In this document: piece by piece, positions 44,700-54,274 of the stretch | How positions within the stretch are numbered: the first letter of the stretch is position 1 | How the letters are laid out: every line of letters starts with the position of its first letter | From: Mycobacterium sp. UM_CSW | GTDB lineage: Bacteria > Actinomycetota > Actinomycetes > Mycobacteriales > Mycobacteriaceae | Direction of reading: 5' to 3' | NCBI RefSeq assembly: GCF_000455205.1 | Contig: NZ_AUWQ01000079.1 | Span: forward strand, 1 to 59,892 | DNA: 59,892 nt | The notes under the pieces: generated by a model | Database searches by the model: none | Told to the model about the DNA's origin: nothing | The model's input: the letters and a program-made list of their open reading frames with translations, nothing else | Made by a program: the position numbers and the translations under genes

Positions 44700-46148
44700 A
44701 TGGGAATGCCGAACAAGGTTCGACGCGGATTGCCGCTCAGGGTGGGCCTCGTGGCCGCCACGCTGCTCCTGGTGGCCTGCGGTCTGGCGGTCTCCGGCCT
44801 GGCCGTCACCTCGATCCTGCGGCACAGCCTGATCAGCCGGATCGACCAGACGCTGCTCGACGCGTCGCGCAGCTGGGCGCAGGCCCCGCGGCGCCAGTCG
44901 CCGCCGCCCTACGAGGGCCCCGATCCCGGCCGCCCGCCCTCCAAGTTCTACGTGCGCGGCATCGGCACCGACGGCACCCCGTTCACCGCCATCAACGACC
45001 GCAACGCCGAACCGGCGCTGCCGCCCAACAACGACGTCGGACCCAATCCGACGACGCTGCCCTCGGTCAACGGCTCGGACATCCAGTGGCGTGCGGTGTC
45101 GGTGCGCGGGCCGCACGGCCTGACGACGGTCGCGGTCGACCTGTCCGACGTGCAGCACACGCTCAGTTCGTTGGTCTGGCTGCAGATCGGCATCGGCGTG
45201 GCGGTGCTCGCCGTCGTCGGGATCGCCAGCTTCGCGGTGGTGCACCGCAGCCTGCGGCCACTGACCGAGGTCGAACACACCGCCGCCGACATCGCCGCCG
45301 GCCAGCTGGATCGCCGCGTGCCCGAACGCGATCCCCGAACCGAGGTGGGGCGACTTTCGTTGGCGCTCAACGGAATGCTCACCCAGATCCAGCAAGCCGT
45401 GGCCTCTTCGGAGTCGTCTGCCGAGAAGGCGCGCGGTTCCGAGGAACGGATGCGGCGGTTCATCACAGACGCCAGCCACGAGCTGCGCACCCCGCTGACC
45501 ACCATCCGCGGCTTCGCGGAACTGTATCGCCAGGGCGCCGCGCGCGACGTGTCGATGCTGTTGTCGCGCATCGAAAGCGAGGCCAGCCGGATGGGCCTGC
45601 TGGTGGACGACCTGCTGCTGCTGGCCCGGCTGGACGTGCAGCGGCCGCTGGAACACAACCGCGTCGACCTGCTCGCGCTGGCCAGCGACGCCGTGCACGA
45701 CGCACAGGCGATCGACCCCAAGCGCGCCATCACCATGGAGGTCCTGGACGGGCCCGGCACCCCGGAGGTGCTCGGCGACGAGCCCCGGATTCGCCAGGTG
45801 CTCAGCAACCTCGTCGTTAACGCCCTGCAGCACACCCCGCCCAGCGCCGACGTCACCATCCGGGTCGGCACCGCGGGCAACGACGCGGTGCTCGAAGTGG
45901 CCGACAAGGGACCGGGAATGAGTCAGCAAGACGCGTCGCGAGTGTTCGAGCGGTTCTACCGCACCGACTCGTCGCGAGCGCGGGCCAGCGGCGGCACGGG
46001 CCTCGGGCTGTCCATCGTCGACTCGTTGGTGCGCGCGCACGGCGGTGACGTCACGGTGACGACCTCACCCGGCGAGGGGTGCTGCTTCCGCGTCACGCTG
46101 CCCCGGGTCAGCGACATCCCCGCGCCGGAGCCGGTTCACGCCAGCTGA
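44700..46148 (+). CDS. phoR: Sensor histidine kinase PhoR
   Basis: A 482-residue membrane kinase that phosphorylates PhoP. It has a membrane helix at about 17-40, an extracytoplasmic sensor (about 41-158) and a second helix at about 159-182. A HAMP linker, the H-box [12 protein letters not shown] with H260, and N, G1 and G2 ATP-binding boxes ([27 protein letters not shown]) follow. The sensor domain differs most from the M. tuberculosis protein, as expected for a variable loop. The ATG at 44700 follows GAGGA; a second ATG at 44706 is possible. The end overlaps the HIT gene by 13 nt. Confidence 0.96.
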   Translation: MGMPNKVRRGLPLRVGLVAATLLLVACGLAVSGLAVTSILRHSLISRIDQTLLDASRSWAQAPRRQSPPPYEGPDPGRPPSKFYVRGIGTDGTPFTAINDRNAEPALPPNNDVGPNPTTLPSVNGSDIQWRAVSVRGPHGLTTVAVDLSDVQHTLSSLVWLQIGIGVAVLAVVGIASFAVVHRSLRPLTEVEHTAADIAAGQLDRRVPERDPRTEVGRLSLALNGMLTQIQQAVASSESSAEKARGSEERMRRFITDASHELRTPLTTIRGFAELYRQGAARDVSMLLSRIESEASRMGLLVDDLLLLARLDVQRPLEHNRVDLLALASDAVHDAQAIDPKRAITMEVLDGPGTPEVLGDEPRIRQVLSNLVVNALQHTPPSADVTIRVGTAGNDAVLEVADKGPGMSQQDASRVFERFYRTDSSRARASGGTGLGLSIVDSLVRAHGGDVTVTTSPGEGCCFRVTLPRVSDIPAPEPVHAS

Positions 46149-46540
46149 GCCAGCGCCGCCTTGATCTTGGCCTGGGCCGCATCGAGGGATTCCGCTGAGG
46201 GGTTGCGGTCCACATTGGCGAAACCGAAGTCCTTCAGGCTGCGGGTCGGGAAGACGTGGACGTGCAGATGGGGCACCTCCAGCCCGGCGATGATCAGGCC
46301 GGCACGCTCCACCCGGAACGCCTTGCACACGGCCTTGCCGATCAGCTGGCTCACCGCCATGACGCGGGCGAACACCGCGCCGTCGACGTCCTGCCATTGA
46401 TCGATTTCGGCGCGGGGCACCACCAGCGTGTGGCCCTGCGTCATCGGCTCGATCGTCAGGAACGCGACGATGTCGTCGTCCTCGTAGACGAAGCGGCCGG
46501 GAAGTTCACGGTTGATGATCTTGGTGAAGATCGACGCCAT
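46136..46540 (-). CDS. HIT-family nucleotide hydrolase (Rv0759c-like)
   Basis: A 134-residue histidine-triad protein with the catalytic HLHVHVFP (H91, H93, H95). The N-terminal segment [21 protein letters not shown], split by the conserved I-I-x-x-E/G motif, is typical of the branch that hydrolyses nucleoside phosphoramidates or dinucleotides. ATG 46540 is chosen; longer frames add non-conserved residues. It is convergent with phoR, as in H37Rv. Confidence 0.92.
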   Translation of the reverse strand: MASIFTKIINRELPGRFVYEDDDIVAFLTIEPMTQGHTLVVPRAEIDQWQDVDGAVFARVMAVSQLIGKAVCKAFRVERAGLIIAGLEVPHLHVHVFPTRSLKDFGFANVDRNPSAESLDAAQAKIKAALAQLA

Positions 46541-46632
46541 GGCCCCCAGCATAGGTTCGGCGTTCGACCGATGAGTTTGGCGGGTGTGGACGGTCAATCC
46601 TGCGACGACAATCGACGCAGAGGAGTCTCGCC

Positions 46633-47280
46633 ATGTCACAGGTGCGCGTGCACAATTTTTCGGTTTCCCTGGACGGTTTCGGCACGGGCATGGGACAAAG
46701 CGAGGACGCGCCGTTCGGGCACGCCGGCGGCCGGTTGCACGAGTGGTTCTTCGGGACGCGCACCTTCCGCGCGATGCACGGCGAGTCCGGTGGGACGACG
46801 GGCATCGACGACGCCCTGGCCCGCACTTGGGAGCCTGGCATCGGCGCCGAAATCATGGGACGCAACAAGTTCGGCCCACAGCGTGGCCCGTGGATCAGCG
46901 GCGACGAATGGAAAGGCTGGTGGGGAGCCGACCCGCCGTTTCACACCCCGGTCTTCGTGCTTACCCACCACCCCCGGCCATCGATCGAGATGGACGGCGG
47001 CACCACCTTCCACTTCATCGACGCCACCCCGGCGGAAGCCCTCGAGATCGCCCGAAAAGCGGCCGGAGGCGGCGACATTCGCCTCGGTGGGGGACCGTCG
47101 AGCATCCGGCAATTCCTCGCCGAGGACCTGGTCGACCGCATGCACGTCGCCGTGGTGCCCATCATCTTGGGGCGCGGGGAATCGCTGTGGCAGGGACTGG
47201 AAGGCCTCGAGCAGCGGTTTGCGGTGGAGTCGGTGACCAGCCCGAGCGGCGTCACGCATCTGAGCTTCACGCGCCGCTAG
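46633..47280 (+). CDS. RibD C-terminal / dihydrofolate-reductase-like protein
   Basis: A 215-residue protein of the stand-alone RibD_C reductase family. NAD(P)-binding signatures [11 protein letters not shown] and EIMGRNKFG are present, and the N terminus is [16 protein letters not shown]. Members reduce small pterin- or flavin-precursor-like substrates, and most are uncharacterised. AGAGG lies shortly before ATG 46633. It is divergent from the HIT gene with 92 nt between them. Confidence 0.82.
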   Translation: MSQVRVHNFSVSLDGFGTGMGQSEDAPFGHAGGRLHEWFFGTRTFRAMHGESGGTTGIDDALARTWEPGIGAEIMGRNKFGPQRGPWISGDEWKGWWGADPPFHTPVFVLTHHPRPSIEMDGGTTFHFIDATPAEALEIARKAAGGGDIRLGGGPSSIRQFLAEDLVDRMHVAVVPIILGRGESLWQGLEGLEQRFAVESVTSPSGVTHLSFTRR

Positions 47281-47315
47281 GCGTCGCGGGCGAGCCGGGC
47301 AACCGGCCAGACGGC

Positions 47316-47437
47316 GCGGGTGGAGTCACACCCGCCACAGGAGTCTCCGCTGGAGCGGGCACCTTTTGTGCCCGCCTCACAGCGACAACTGCAGGCGCAC
47401 ACTCGATCACGCCGGATTGTCGCTCCGAGGCGGGCAC
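47316..47437. repeat. Cluster of three overlapping hairpins in a convergent intergenic region
   Basis: Hairpin 1: GCGGGTG / CACCCGC (47316-47335). Hairpin 2: GCGGGCAC / GTGCCCGC with a CTTTT loop (47355-47375). Hairpin 3: GTGCCCGCCTC at 47368-47378 pairs with GAGGCGGGCAC at 47427-47437, and AGCGACAA at 47381-47388 pairs with TTGTCGCT at 47417-47424, giving 19 matched pairs around one 2x2 internal loop. Hairpins 2 and 3 share an arm, so they exclude each other. The 291 bp between the stops hold no convincing gene. Confidence 0.7.
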
Positions 47438-47571
47438 GAAGGAGCATCCCTCCCGTCAGAGGCCAACGTGACGGATGTGACAGGACGCCTTCGCCGATCG
47501 CTCGCGGCCTCAGCGGAAGATGTTGACACTAGGGCAACCTCACCGGGCTCGGCCGCATCGGCTAAGCGGCC

Positions 47572-47994
47572 TCACTCCTCCGTGCCGAACTTCATCATGT
47601 CGAGGTTCCAGTAGCCGCGCATGTTGGTGATCAGGCCCGCATCGTTGACCTTGTAGGTGAACACCCCGCGCACCGTGCTGGTGAACCCGCCCTCGAACTT
47701 GCTGTGCAGCACCAGGATATGGGCGATCTCGTCGGGCGAACTCGACGGGAACGTTTCCTCGCAGGTGATGGTCAGCTGGTTGGCCGCGATGTTGTTGTCG
47801 TAGAAGGCCGCGACGCCCTCCTTGCCCTTCACACCGTCGCCGTCGGGGTTGGTGACGGACTTGCCGATCGGGTCCTCGACGACGACGTCGTCGGCCATCA
47901 GCGCGAGCCAGCCCTCCCGGTCGTGGGCTTGCACGCAGCGCCACGAGGATTGCGACGCGGCCAGAGCCGGTGAGGCCTGAGCGGTTTCGGTCAT
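47572..47994 (-). CDS. SnoaL/NTF2-like protein (Rv0760c-like)
   Basis: A 140-residue single-domain protein of the cone-shaped NTF2/steroid-isomerase fold. The segments SWRCVQAHDREGWLALMADDVVVEDPIG and GKEGVAAFYDNNI, and a C-terminal beta sheet ending YWNLDMMKFG, are characteristic. Rv0760c, which I recall as the M. tuberculosis counterpart, binds steroids but has weak isomerase activity. It lies 15 nt downstream of the flavin reductase gene on the same strand and next to the adhB-cyp51 genes. Confidence 0.85.
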   Translation of the reverse strand: MTETAQASPALAASQSSWRCVQAHDREGWLALMADDVVVEDPIGKSVTNPDGDGVKGKEGVAAFYDNNIAANQLTITCEETFPSSSPDEIAHILVLHSKFEGGFTSTVRGVFTYKVNDAGLITNMRGYWNLDMMKFGTEE

Positions 47995-48009
47995 GCTGTT
48001 CTCCTGTCT

Positions 48010-50022
48010 CTAGATTGCGCACGCGGCGCGTGCGCCTTCCTCGGTGGCTTTGCGGATGAGGCCGAGGCCGGTGCAGTCGCCGGCGGCGTGCACCATGGCG
48101 CCCGGCATGGCGGCGACCAGGGTGTCGAACAGGCCGGTGTCGGGCTGGACCGTTCCGGCGATGACGACGCTGTCGGCGGTCAGGTGCCGGGTGGCACCGC
48201 CGGCCGGCGTGAACACCACGGCCTGGGGCGTGATCCTTTCGACGGCCGCGCGGACGTGCACGGTGACGCCGAGCCGGTCGAGGCGATCCATGTGCTCGGT
48301 CTTGCGTTTGTTGCCCACCTCGGGCGCGATGTCCTTGCCCGCCTCGAGAATTGACACGAACCGGCCACGGGCGGCGAGGAACTCGGCGAGTTCGAGGGCG
48401 ACCAGGTCGCCGCCGATGATGGCGACCCGCCGGCCCACCGGCATCCACGCGCGACTCGCCAGCCGGAATGCCGCGGGGTGCACCAGCCGCTGTCGCCGGC
48501 CGGCGAACAGTCGGCCATCGAGCAATTCGCGCAGCCCGGGCCCGGTGTGCACGTGCGGGAGCTCGGCGCCGGGAATGGCCGGCACGGCGACGCGGCCGCC
48601 GGTGGCCACCACGACCGCGTCGGGGGCCTGTGCGGCCACCTCGTCGGCCGAAACACCGCGACCCAGACGAACTTTCACCGTGCTGGCCTTGATTTCCCCG
48701 CGCAGGTATTGCAGGAAGGGCTGGTTCTCCGGGTGCAGGACCGACGCCCACCGCAAGGCCCCGCCGAGTTGGCCGCCGCGCTCGAACAGCGTCACGCGGT
48801 GGCCGCGCTCGGCCGCCACGCGGGCGGCCTCCAGCCCGGCCGGACCGCCGCCGATCACCACCACCCGCTTGGTTCGGTCGGCGCGCGTCGCGGCCAGTTC
48901 CCGCTCCTTGCCGGTGCGTGGATTGACGGCGCAGTCGACCGAAAAGCGTTGTTCCATTGCGTCGATGCAGTTTTCACACGAGATGCACTTGCGGACCCGA
49001 TGCGCACGGCCGGACCGCAGCTTGCCCGGCAGGTCCGGGTCGGCCAGCAGCGGACGCCCCATCGCGACGAAATCGGCGCGCCCGTCGGCCAGGATCCGTT
49101 CGGCCCGCACCGGGTCGTGGATGCGGCCCACTGCGATCACCGGCACGTCGACCACCTGCTTGACCGCGGCCGCGGCGCCGACGTTGAGTTCGTCGCCGTC
49201 GTCCGCGCCGTTGACCATCCCGGTGACCAGCCGGTCGATCACGCCGCCGCTGACGTGGAATGCGCTCACGCCGGCGGCGACGAGTTCGGTGGCCAGCCGC
49301 GCGGTTTCGTAGATCGGCCGGCCGCCCGCGACCCGCTCGTAGCCGGAGATGCGCAACGTGATCGGCAAGGCGTCGCCGATCTCGGAGCGGATCGCGGCGA
49401 GCGCCTCCAGCACCACCCGCACCCGGCCGCGTGCCGAGTCGCCCCGGTAGTCGTCGGTGCGCCGATTGCGTTGCGGCGCAAGGAAAGAACCCAGCAACAT
49501 GTAGCCGTGCGCGGCGTGTAGCTCGATACCGTCGTAGCCAGCCTCGACGGCACGGCGCGCCGCGGCCTTGAACAGATCGAACACCTCGCAGAGCTGGCGC
49601 TTGCTGATCTCGACCGACGGCCGCCCGGTCAGGTAGGACGGGATCACTGAGGGGCCCAGCGAGGTGACGCCGAACATCTCCGGGCCGAGCCCGTCGGGTC
49701 CGGCGTGCACGATCTGGGGCTGGATCTTGGCGCCGTGTTCGTGCACCACTTCGACCAGCGCCCGGTGCGCCTCGACCGCGTCGTCGGTGGCCAGGTGCAG
49801 GCCGCCCGGCGTCTCGGGGTGACGATGGTCGACGCCGGTGGCGCCCAACGTGATCAGGCCGACCCCGCCCTTAGCGCGCGCGGCGAAGTAGTCGCGAGTG
49901 CGCTGTGACGGCAGCCCGTCCGGGGCTCCGTACATCGTCTCCATCGGAGACATGACGACCCGGTTGCGTACCGTCATGGCGCCGATTCGTCCCGGCGCCA
50001 AGAGGTGGGGAAAGCTGGTCAC
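48010..50022 (-). CDS. FMN/FAD/4Fe-4S oxidoreductase (2,4-dienoyl-CoA reductase type)
   Basis: A 670-residue enzyme of the FadH/trimethylamine-dehydrogenase family. An N-terminal old-yellow-enzyme TIM barrel (about 1-340) with the His region GIELHAAHGYML binds FMN. A 4Fe-4S cluster region (CISCENCIDAMEQRFSVDC) follows, then a C-terminal FAD/NAD domain with VVVIGGGPAGLEAA and a second VAIIGGDLVALELAEF. It would use NAD(P)H to reduce a conjugated double bond. As I recall, H37Rv has no such gene between Rv0760c and adhB, so this is probably an insertion into, or loss from, the conserved block. It is 15 nt from each neighbour. Confidence 0.88.
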   Translation of the reverse strand: MTSFPHLLAPGRIGAMTVRNRVVMSPMETMYGAPDGLPSQRTRDYFAARAKGGVGLITLGATGVDHRHPETPGGLHLATDDAVEAHRALVEVVHEHGAKIQPQIVHAGPDGLGPEMFGVTSLGPSVIPSYLTGRPSVEISKRQLCEVFDLFKAAARRAVEAGYDGIELHAAHGYMLLGSFLAPQRNRRTDDYRGDSARGRVRVVLEALAAIRSEIGDALPITLRISGYERVAGGRPIYETARLATELVAAGVSAFHVSGGVIDRLVTGMVNGADDGDELNVGAAAAVKQVVDVPVIAVGRIHDPVRAERILADGRADFVAMGRPLLADPDLPGKLRSGRAHRVRKCISCENCIDAMEQRFSVDCAVNPRTGKERELAATRADRTKRVVVIGGGPAGLEAARVAAERGHRVTLFERGGQLGGALRWASVLHPENQPFLQYLRGEIKASTVKVRLGRGVSADEVAAQAPDAVVVATGGRVAVPAIPGAELPHVHTGPGLRELLDGRLFAGRRQRLVHPAAFRLASRAWMPVGRRVAIIGGDLVALELAEFLAARGRFVSILEAGKDIAPEVGNKRKTEHMDRLDRLGVTVHVRAAVERITPQAVVFTPAGGATRHLTADSVVIAGTVQPDTGLFDTLVAAMPGAMVHAAGDCTGLGLIRKATEEGARAACAI

Positions 50023-50037
50023 CGAGGACCGGTCGGA

Positions 50038-51165
50038 TTACCGGTCGGCGTCGGTGTACCGGATGACGCCGCGAATGTTCTTGCCGTCCAGCATGTCCTG
50101 GTAGCCGTCGTTGATCTGCTCAAGCTTGTACTGGCGGGTGATCATGTCGTCCAGGTTGAGCTTGCCGGCCTTGTACATCGACAGCAGCTGCGGGATGTCG
50201 TACTGCGGGTTGCCGCCGCCGAAGATGGTGCCCTGCAGGTTCTTCTGCATCAGGGTGAGCATCGCCAAGTTCAGGGTCACGTTGGTGTCGAGCAGGCTGC
50301 CGATCGCGGTCAGCACGCAGGTGCCGCCCTTTTGGGTGATGTTCAGGTAGGCGTCGACGTCGGCGCCGTGCAGCTCGCCGACCGTCACGACCACCTTGTG
50401 GGCCATCAGGCCATAGGTCACCTCGGCCATGCCCGCCAGCGCGGCGTTGATGTCGGGGTAGACGTGCGTGGCGCCGAACTTCAGGGCCTGATCGCGCTTC
50501 CACTCCACCGGGTCGATCGCGAAGATGTAGCGCGCGCCCGCGTTGACGGCGCCCTGCAGCGCCGCCATGCCCACGCCGCCGACGCCGACGATGGCGACGT
50601 CCTGGCCCGGCCGGATGTCGGCGGTACGGACCGCCGAACCGTAGCCCGTGGTGACGCCGCAGCCGACTAGGGCGGCTACCTCAAACGGGACCGACGGGTC
50701 GATCTTCACCACCGAGCTGCGGTGCACGACCATGTACGGCGAGAAGGTGCCCAGCAGCGTCATGGGAAAGACGTTCTGGCCGCGGGCCTGGATGCGGAAG
50801 GTGCCGTCGGATACCGCGGCGCCGCCGAGCAGCCCCGCCCCGAGGTCACACAGGTTGCGCATGCCGGCCTGACACGTCGGGCAGGACCCGCAGGACGGGA
50901 TGAACGACAGCACCACGTGGTCGCCCGGGGCGATGTCCTCCACGCCGGGCCCCACCTCGGTGACGATGCCCGCGCCCTCGTGTCCGCCCAGCACCGGGAA
51001 GCCCGCCATCGGAATGCCGCCGGTAACTAGATGGTGATCCGAATGGCACATCCCGGCCGCTTCCATCTGGATCTTGACCTCATGCGCCTGCGGGTCACCG
51101 ATCTCGATTTCCTCGATGGACCACGGCTGGTTGAATTCCCAGATCAGCGCGCCTTTTGTTTTCAT
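50038..51165 (-). CDS. adhB: Zinc-dependent alcohol dehydrogenase AdhB
   Basis: A 375-residue medium-chain dehydrogenase. Catalytic zinc ligands: C40 and the HE pair 62-63. Structural zinc: C92, C95, C98 and C106. The Rossmann motif is GVGGVG near residue 200. It is very close to M. tuberculosis AdhB (Rv0761c), of the nicotinoprotein-like class III branch. It may oxidise an alcohol in the same pathway as the neighbouring P450s and aldehyde dehydrogenase. A KstR-like palindrome with a -10 box lies in the 153-nt gap before the start. Confidence 0.95.
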   Translation of the reverse strand: MKTKGALIWEFNQPWSIEEIEIGDPQAHEVKIQMEAAGMCHSDHHLVTGGIPMAGFPVLGGHEGAGIVTEVGPGVEDIAPGDHVVLSFIPSCGSCPTCQAGMRNLCDLGAGLLGGAAVSDGTFRIQARGQNVFPMTLLGTFSPYMVVHRSSVVKIDPSVPFEVAALVGCGVTTGYGSAVRTADIRPGQDVAIVGVGGVGMAALQGAVNAGARYIFAIDPVEWKRDQALKFGATHVYPDINAALAGMAEVTYGLMAHKVVVTVGELHGADVDAYLNITQKGGTCVLTAIGSLLDTNVTLNLAMLTLMQKNLQGTIFGGGNPQYDIPQLLSMYKAGKLNLDDMITRQYKLEQINDGYQDMLDGKNIRGVIRYTDADR

Positions 51166-51232
51166 GAAGGACCTCCATCAGCATGCCCTGACCCGAGTGT
51201 CGGCGAAAGGGGCCGGCCGGTGCCGGACGGCA

Positions 51233-51250
51233 ATTTAGAACGTGTTCTCA
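51233..51250 (-). promoter_or_regulatory. KstR-like palindrome and -10 upstream of adhB
   Basis: AGAACGTGTTCT (51238-51249) is an AGAAC-NN-GTTCT palindrome; the 14-mer from 51237 matches TnnAACnnGTTnnA except the last base. On the minus strand it runs into TAAATT (51238-51233), a possible -10. Transcription would begin near 51226 and read into adhB, giving adhB its own promoter inside the larger gene row. Confidence 0.5.
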
Positions 51251-51318
51251 TTCGCAGACCATTATGACCTGCATCACCGGGCTGTCGACAAGGGGGGGAC
51301 CACCAACCGGTGGGGAGA

Positions 51319-51873
51319 TCACCAGATGGGTACCGGAGCCTGTCCGAGCGGGTAGTAGCCGGGAAGTTTCTCGCCGGCCAGGCTGCGCTCGATGCGCTTC
51401 TGCATGCCCGCGGACAGGTCGCCGGACTCGATCAGGGTCGCGAACATCTTCGCGACGTGACCGAAGTCGAAGAAATCGCGCTGCCACTCGATGAGCTGGT
51501 CGCCGTTCAGGCGGAACCAACTGCCGCCGATGCCGTAGATCTCATCCTGGGTGCCGTCGGCCTTGTTGACGATCTGCTTCCAGAAGCCGACGATCTCGCC
51601 CTGCTTCTCGTCGATGAGTACCTTCTGGTACTCGTAGACCCAGTTCTCCAGGCCCTCCATCTCCAGGCCGAGCGCGATGTCGCGGATCTCGTCGACGCCC
51701 ACGCACATCACGTCCTCCTTGGGACCGATGTTCCAGCCGTAGGTGGCGTCCTTGGCGTAGAAGTCCGCCAGCGGCTTCCAGTCACCGGCCTTTTCGCAGT
51801 CCCGGTTGGCCTGCAGCCAGCGGTCGACCCATGCCTCGAGTTCCGCGCGTGAGTGTGACGGCTCCGACGTCAT
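51319..51873 (-). CDS. SnoaL/NTF2-like protein (Rv0762c-like)
   Basis: A 184-residue protein with an SnoaL/NTF2-type pattern: an N-terminal helix (SRAELEAWVDRWLQANRDCEKAGDWKPL, interrupted by the usual D-W), FYAKDATYGWNIGPKE, and beta strands ending in WFRLNGDQLIEWQRDFFDFG. It ends PLGQAPVPIW. No catalytic residues can be assigned. It ends 154 nt before the adhB start and begins 2 nt after the ferredoxin stop, so it belongs to the cyp51 transcription unit. ATG 51873 is preferred over an upstream frame. Confidence 0.8.
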   Translation of the reverse strand: MTSEPSHSRAELEAWVDRWLQANRDCEKAGDWKPLADFYAKDATYGWNIGPKEDVMCVGVDEIRDIALGLEMEGLENWVYEYQKVLIDEKQGEIVGFWKQIVNKADGTQDEIYGIGGSWFRLNGDQLIEWQRDFFDFGHVAKMFATLIESGDLSAGMQKRIERSLAGEKLPGYYPLGQAPVPIW

Positions 51874-51875
51874 TG

Positions 51876-52097
<222 letters not shown>

Positions 52098-53453
52098 TTA
52101 CGCGCTGCGCTTGCGGTAGCGGGCCTTGGCCGGCCGGGCGAGCTGGACGACCATCTTGGAGTGGTCGTTGTGGTAGCTGTCGGCGGGCTGCGCCATTTCG
52201 AACTCGTACTCGCGCAACAGGACCGAGAAGATCGCCTTGATCTGCATCTGGGCGAACGCGGCGCCGACGCAGCGGTGTCGGCCCGCGCCGAACGGAATCC
52301 AGGTCCAGCGGTTGACGATGTCGGCCTGCTCGGGCTTGTTATAGCGGTCGGGGTTGAAGGCGTCTGGCTCGGGAAAGTCCTCGGGAATCCGATTCGAGAT
52401 CGCCGGGGAGGCCGCGACGTAGTCACCGTCGTGAATCGGGAAGCCTTCGACCTCGAACTCGCCCTTGGCGACCCGCATCAGGATGATCAGCGGCGGGTGC
52501 AATCGCAGGGTTTCCTTCACCACGTTGTCCAGCTTCGGAATCGAGCGCAGCGCATGGAAACTCACCTCCTGACCGTCGGCGTACAGCTCGTCGAGCTCGG
52601 CCAGCACCTCGGCGTACACCTCGGGATGGCGGATCAGCTCGATCAGGGTCCATGCGGAGGTTCCCGAGCTGGTGTGGTGCCCGGCGAACATCAGCGAGAT
52701 GAACATCCCGGTGACCTCGTCGGCCGAGAAGCGCAGGTTGCCCTCCTCGTCCTTGATCGAGACCAGCACGTCGAGCATGTCGCGGTCGGCCTTGTCCTTG
52801 GGCGGGTTCGCGATTCGCTGATCCATGATTTCCTGCACCAGCGCAACGAGTTTCACGCGTGCCTCGTCGCGGAGCTTGAAACTCTCGATCGGCAGGTAGG
52901 GGTCGACGTAGCACAGCGGGTCGGTGCCGCGCTCCAGCATGTGGTAGTACTCCGCGAACCGGTGGTCGAGCTGCTCGCGGAACTTCAGCCCGATCAGGCA
53001 GGCCGTCGAGGTGTAGATGGTCAGCTCGGCGAAGAAGTCGAGCAGCTCGATCTCGCCCTCGTCGCCCCAGTTCGCGATCATCTTCTTGACTTCGCCCTCG
53101 ATGGTGGCGGCGTGGCCCTTCATCTGCTCACCGCGCAGCGCCGAGTTGTGCAGCATCTCCTTGCGCCGCTCGGGGCTGGCGTCGAACACCACGCCCTTGC
53201 CGAAGATCGGCGTCATGAACGGATAGGCCTCGGCCTGGTCCAGGTCCTCATCGGCGGAGCGGAAGAAGAACTCGTTGGCATTAGCACCGGACAGCAAGAT
53301 GACGTGCTTGCCGGCCAACTGGAACCAGCCGACGTCGCCGCACTCGTCGCGCACGCGTTGCATCAAACCGATTGGGTCGGTGCGGAATTCCTCCAGATGA
53401 CCGTGCTCTTCTTCGCCGCCGGAAACCCGGGGCACGATGGCGGTGGTCGTCAT
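52098..53453 (-). CDS. cyp51: Cytochrome P450 CYP51 (sterol 14alpha-demethylase)
   Basis: A 451-residue P450, the same length as M. tuberculosis CYP51. The I-helix reads FAGHHTSSGTSAW, the ExxR motif is in ETLRLHPP, and the haem loop is FGAGRHRCVGAAFAQMQ with the cysteine near residue 394. It can demethylate lanosterol-type sterols; the natural role in mycobacteria, which lack de novo sterol synthesis, is unclear. ATG 53453 overlaps the SDR stop (ATGA). It lies within the TetR-cyp123-SDR-cyp51-ferredoxin row. Confidence 0.96.
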   Translation of the reverse strand: MTTTAIVPRVSGGEEEHGHLEEFRTDPIGLMQRVRDECGDVGWFQLAGKHVILLSGANANEFFFRSADEDLDQAEAYPFMTPIFGKGVVFDASPERRKEMLHNSALRGEQMKGHAATIEGEVKKMIANWGDEGEIELLDFFAELTIYTSTACLIGLKFREQLDHRFAEYYHMLERGTDPLCYVDPYLPIESFKLRDEARVKLVALVQEIMDQRIANPPKDKADRDMLDVLVSIKDEEGNLRFSADEVTGMFISLMFAGHHTSSGTSAWTLIELIRHPEVYAEVLAELDELYADGQEVSFHALRSIPKLDNVVKETLRLHPPLIILMRVAKGEFEVEGFPIHDGDYVAASPAISNRIPEDFPEPDAFNPDRYNKPEQADIVNRWTWIPFGAGRHRCVGAAFAQMQIKAIFSVLLREYEFEMAQPADSYHNDHSKMVVQLARPAKARYRKRSA

Positions 53454-54274
53454 GACGGCATCCCCTCTTCGCCGAGAGCCAATTTCTGGCGATGTTTGTT
53501 GTCGGCCAACGGCGCTTCGGGCTGGAGCTCCATGTTTGCGATGAAGCCACCGCGCGGCGTCTCGGCGACGAACGTGATGGCCCGCGCCAGGTCCGCCGCG
53601 CGCAGGAAGTAGTCGTGGCGGGCCTGGCCCCACTTGGCCCAATCCTCCAGGGCGGGGCCGATCTTCTCGGCCGGCAGGCTCCATCCCATTGATGTCTTTG
53701 TCGGGCCGGGGTGCACGATCGAGGCCCGCACGCCGGTGCCCTCGAGCTCCATCTGGAAGTTGGTGACCATCGCGAGGAGCGCGGCCTTGGCCGCGCCGTA
53801 GGCGCCCATGTGCGGCCGCTGGCGCAGGGCCACGTCGGAGCCGACGAAGATGAGGTCGCCGCGCTGACGTTCGAGCATGCCCGGCAGGACCGCGGCGGCC
53901 AACCGGTGGGCGCCGACGAGGTGGATCTGCAGCTGTGATTCGAACTCGTCGGTGGTGATCTCGGCGAGCTTTCCGAAGTAGGTGTCACCCGCGCCGGTCA
54001 CCAGCACCTCGATGTCGCCGAGCGCGTCGACCGACTGCGCGACAAAGGATTTCACCGAGTTTGGGTCGGTGACGTCGAGGTGGAATCCGACCGCCTCGCC
54101 GCCCTCGGCGTTGATCTTGCCGACGATGTCGTTGAGCTTTTCCACCCGGCGCGCCCCCAGGGCGACGGGGAAGCCGTGCGCCGCGAGTTCGATGGCGGTG
54201 GCCTCCCCGATCCCCGAGGATGCGCCGGCTACGATCGTGGGCCGGCGTTCGGGCAACGGGTCAAAGCGGGGCAT
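53450..54274 (-). CDS. Short-chain dehydrogenase/reductase (Rv0765c-like)
   Basis: A 274-residue SDR with cofactor motif VAGASSGIGEA at the N terminus, the Tyr-Lys pair in YGAAKAA and a C-terminal extension ending HRQKLALGEEGMPS. Its stop overlaps the cyp51 start by 4 nt, and its ATG directly follows the cyp123 stop (TGA-ATG). It is thus locked between the two P450 genes by translation and probably oxidises or reduces a P450 product. Confidence 0.92.
   Translation of the reverse strand: MPRFDPLPERRPTIVAGASSGIGEATAIELAAHGFPVALGARRVEKLNDIVGKINAEGGEAVGFHLDVTDPNSVKSFVAQSVDALGDIEVLVTGAGDTYFGKLAEITTDEFESQLQIHLVGAHRLAAAVLPGMLERQRGDLIFVGSDVALRQRPHMGAYGAAKAALLAMVTNFQMELEGTGVRASIVHPGPTKTSMGWSLPAEKIGPALEDWAKWGQARHDYFLRAADLARAITFVAETPRGGFIANMELQPEAPLADNKHRQKLALGEEGMPS

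Noticed and set aside
47320-47526. Small plus-strand frame in the gap after the RibD-like gene
   Set aside because: Product is Arg/Pro/Ser-rich without hallmarks, and the hairpins explain the local sequence better than codons do.
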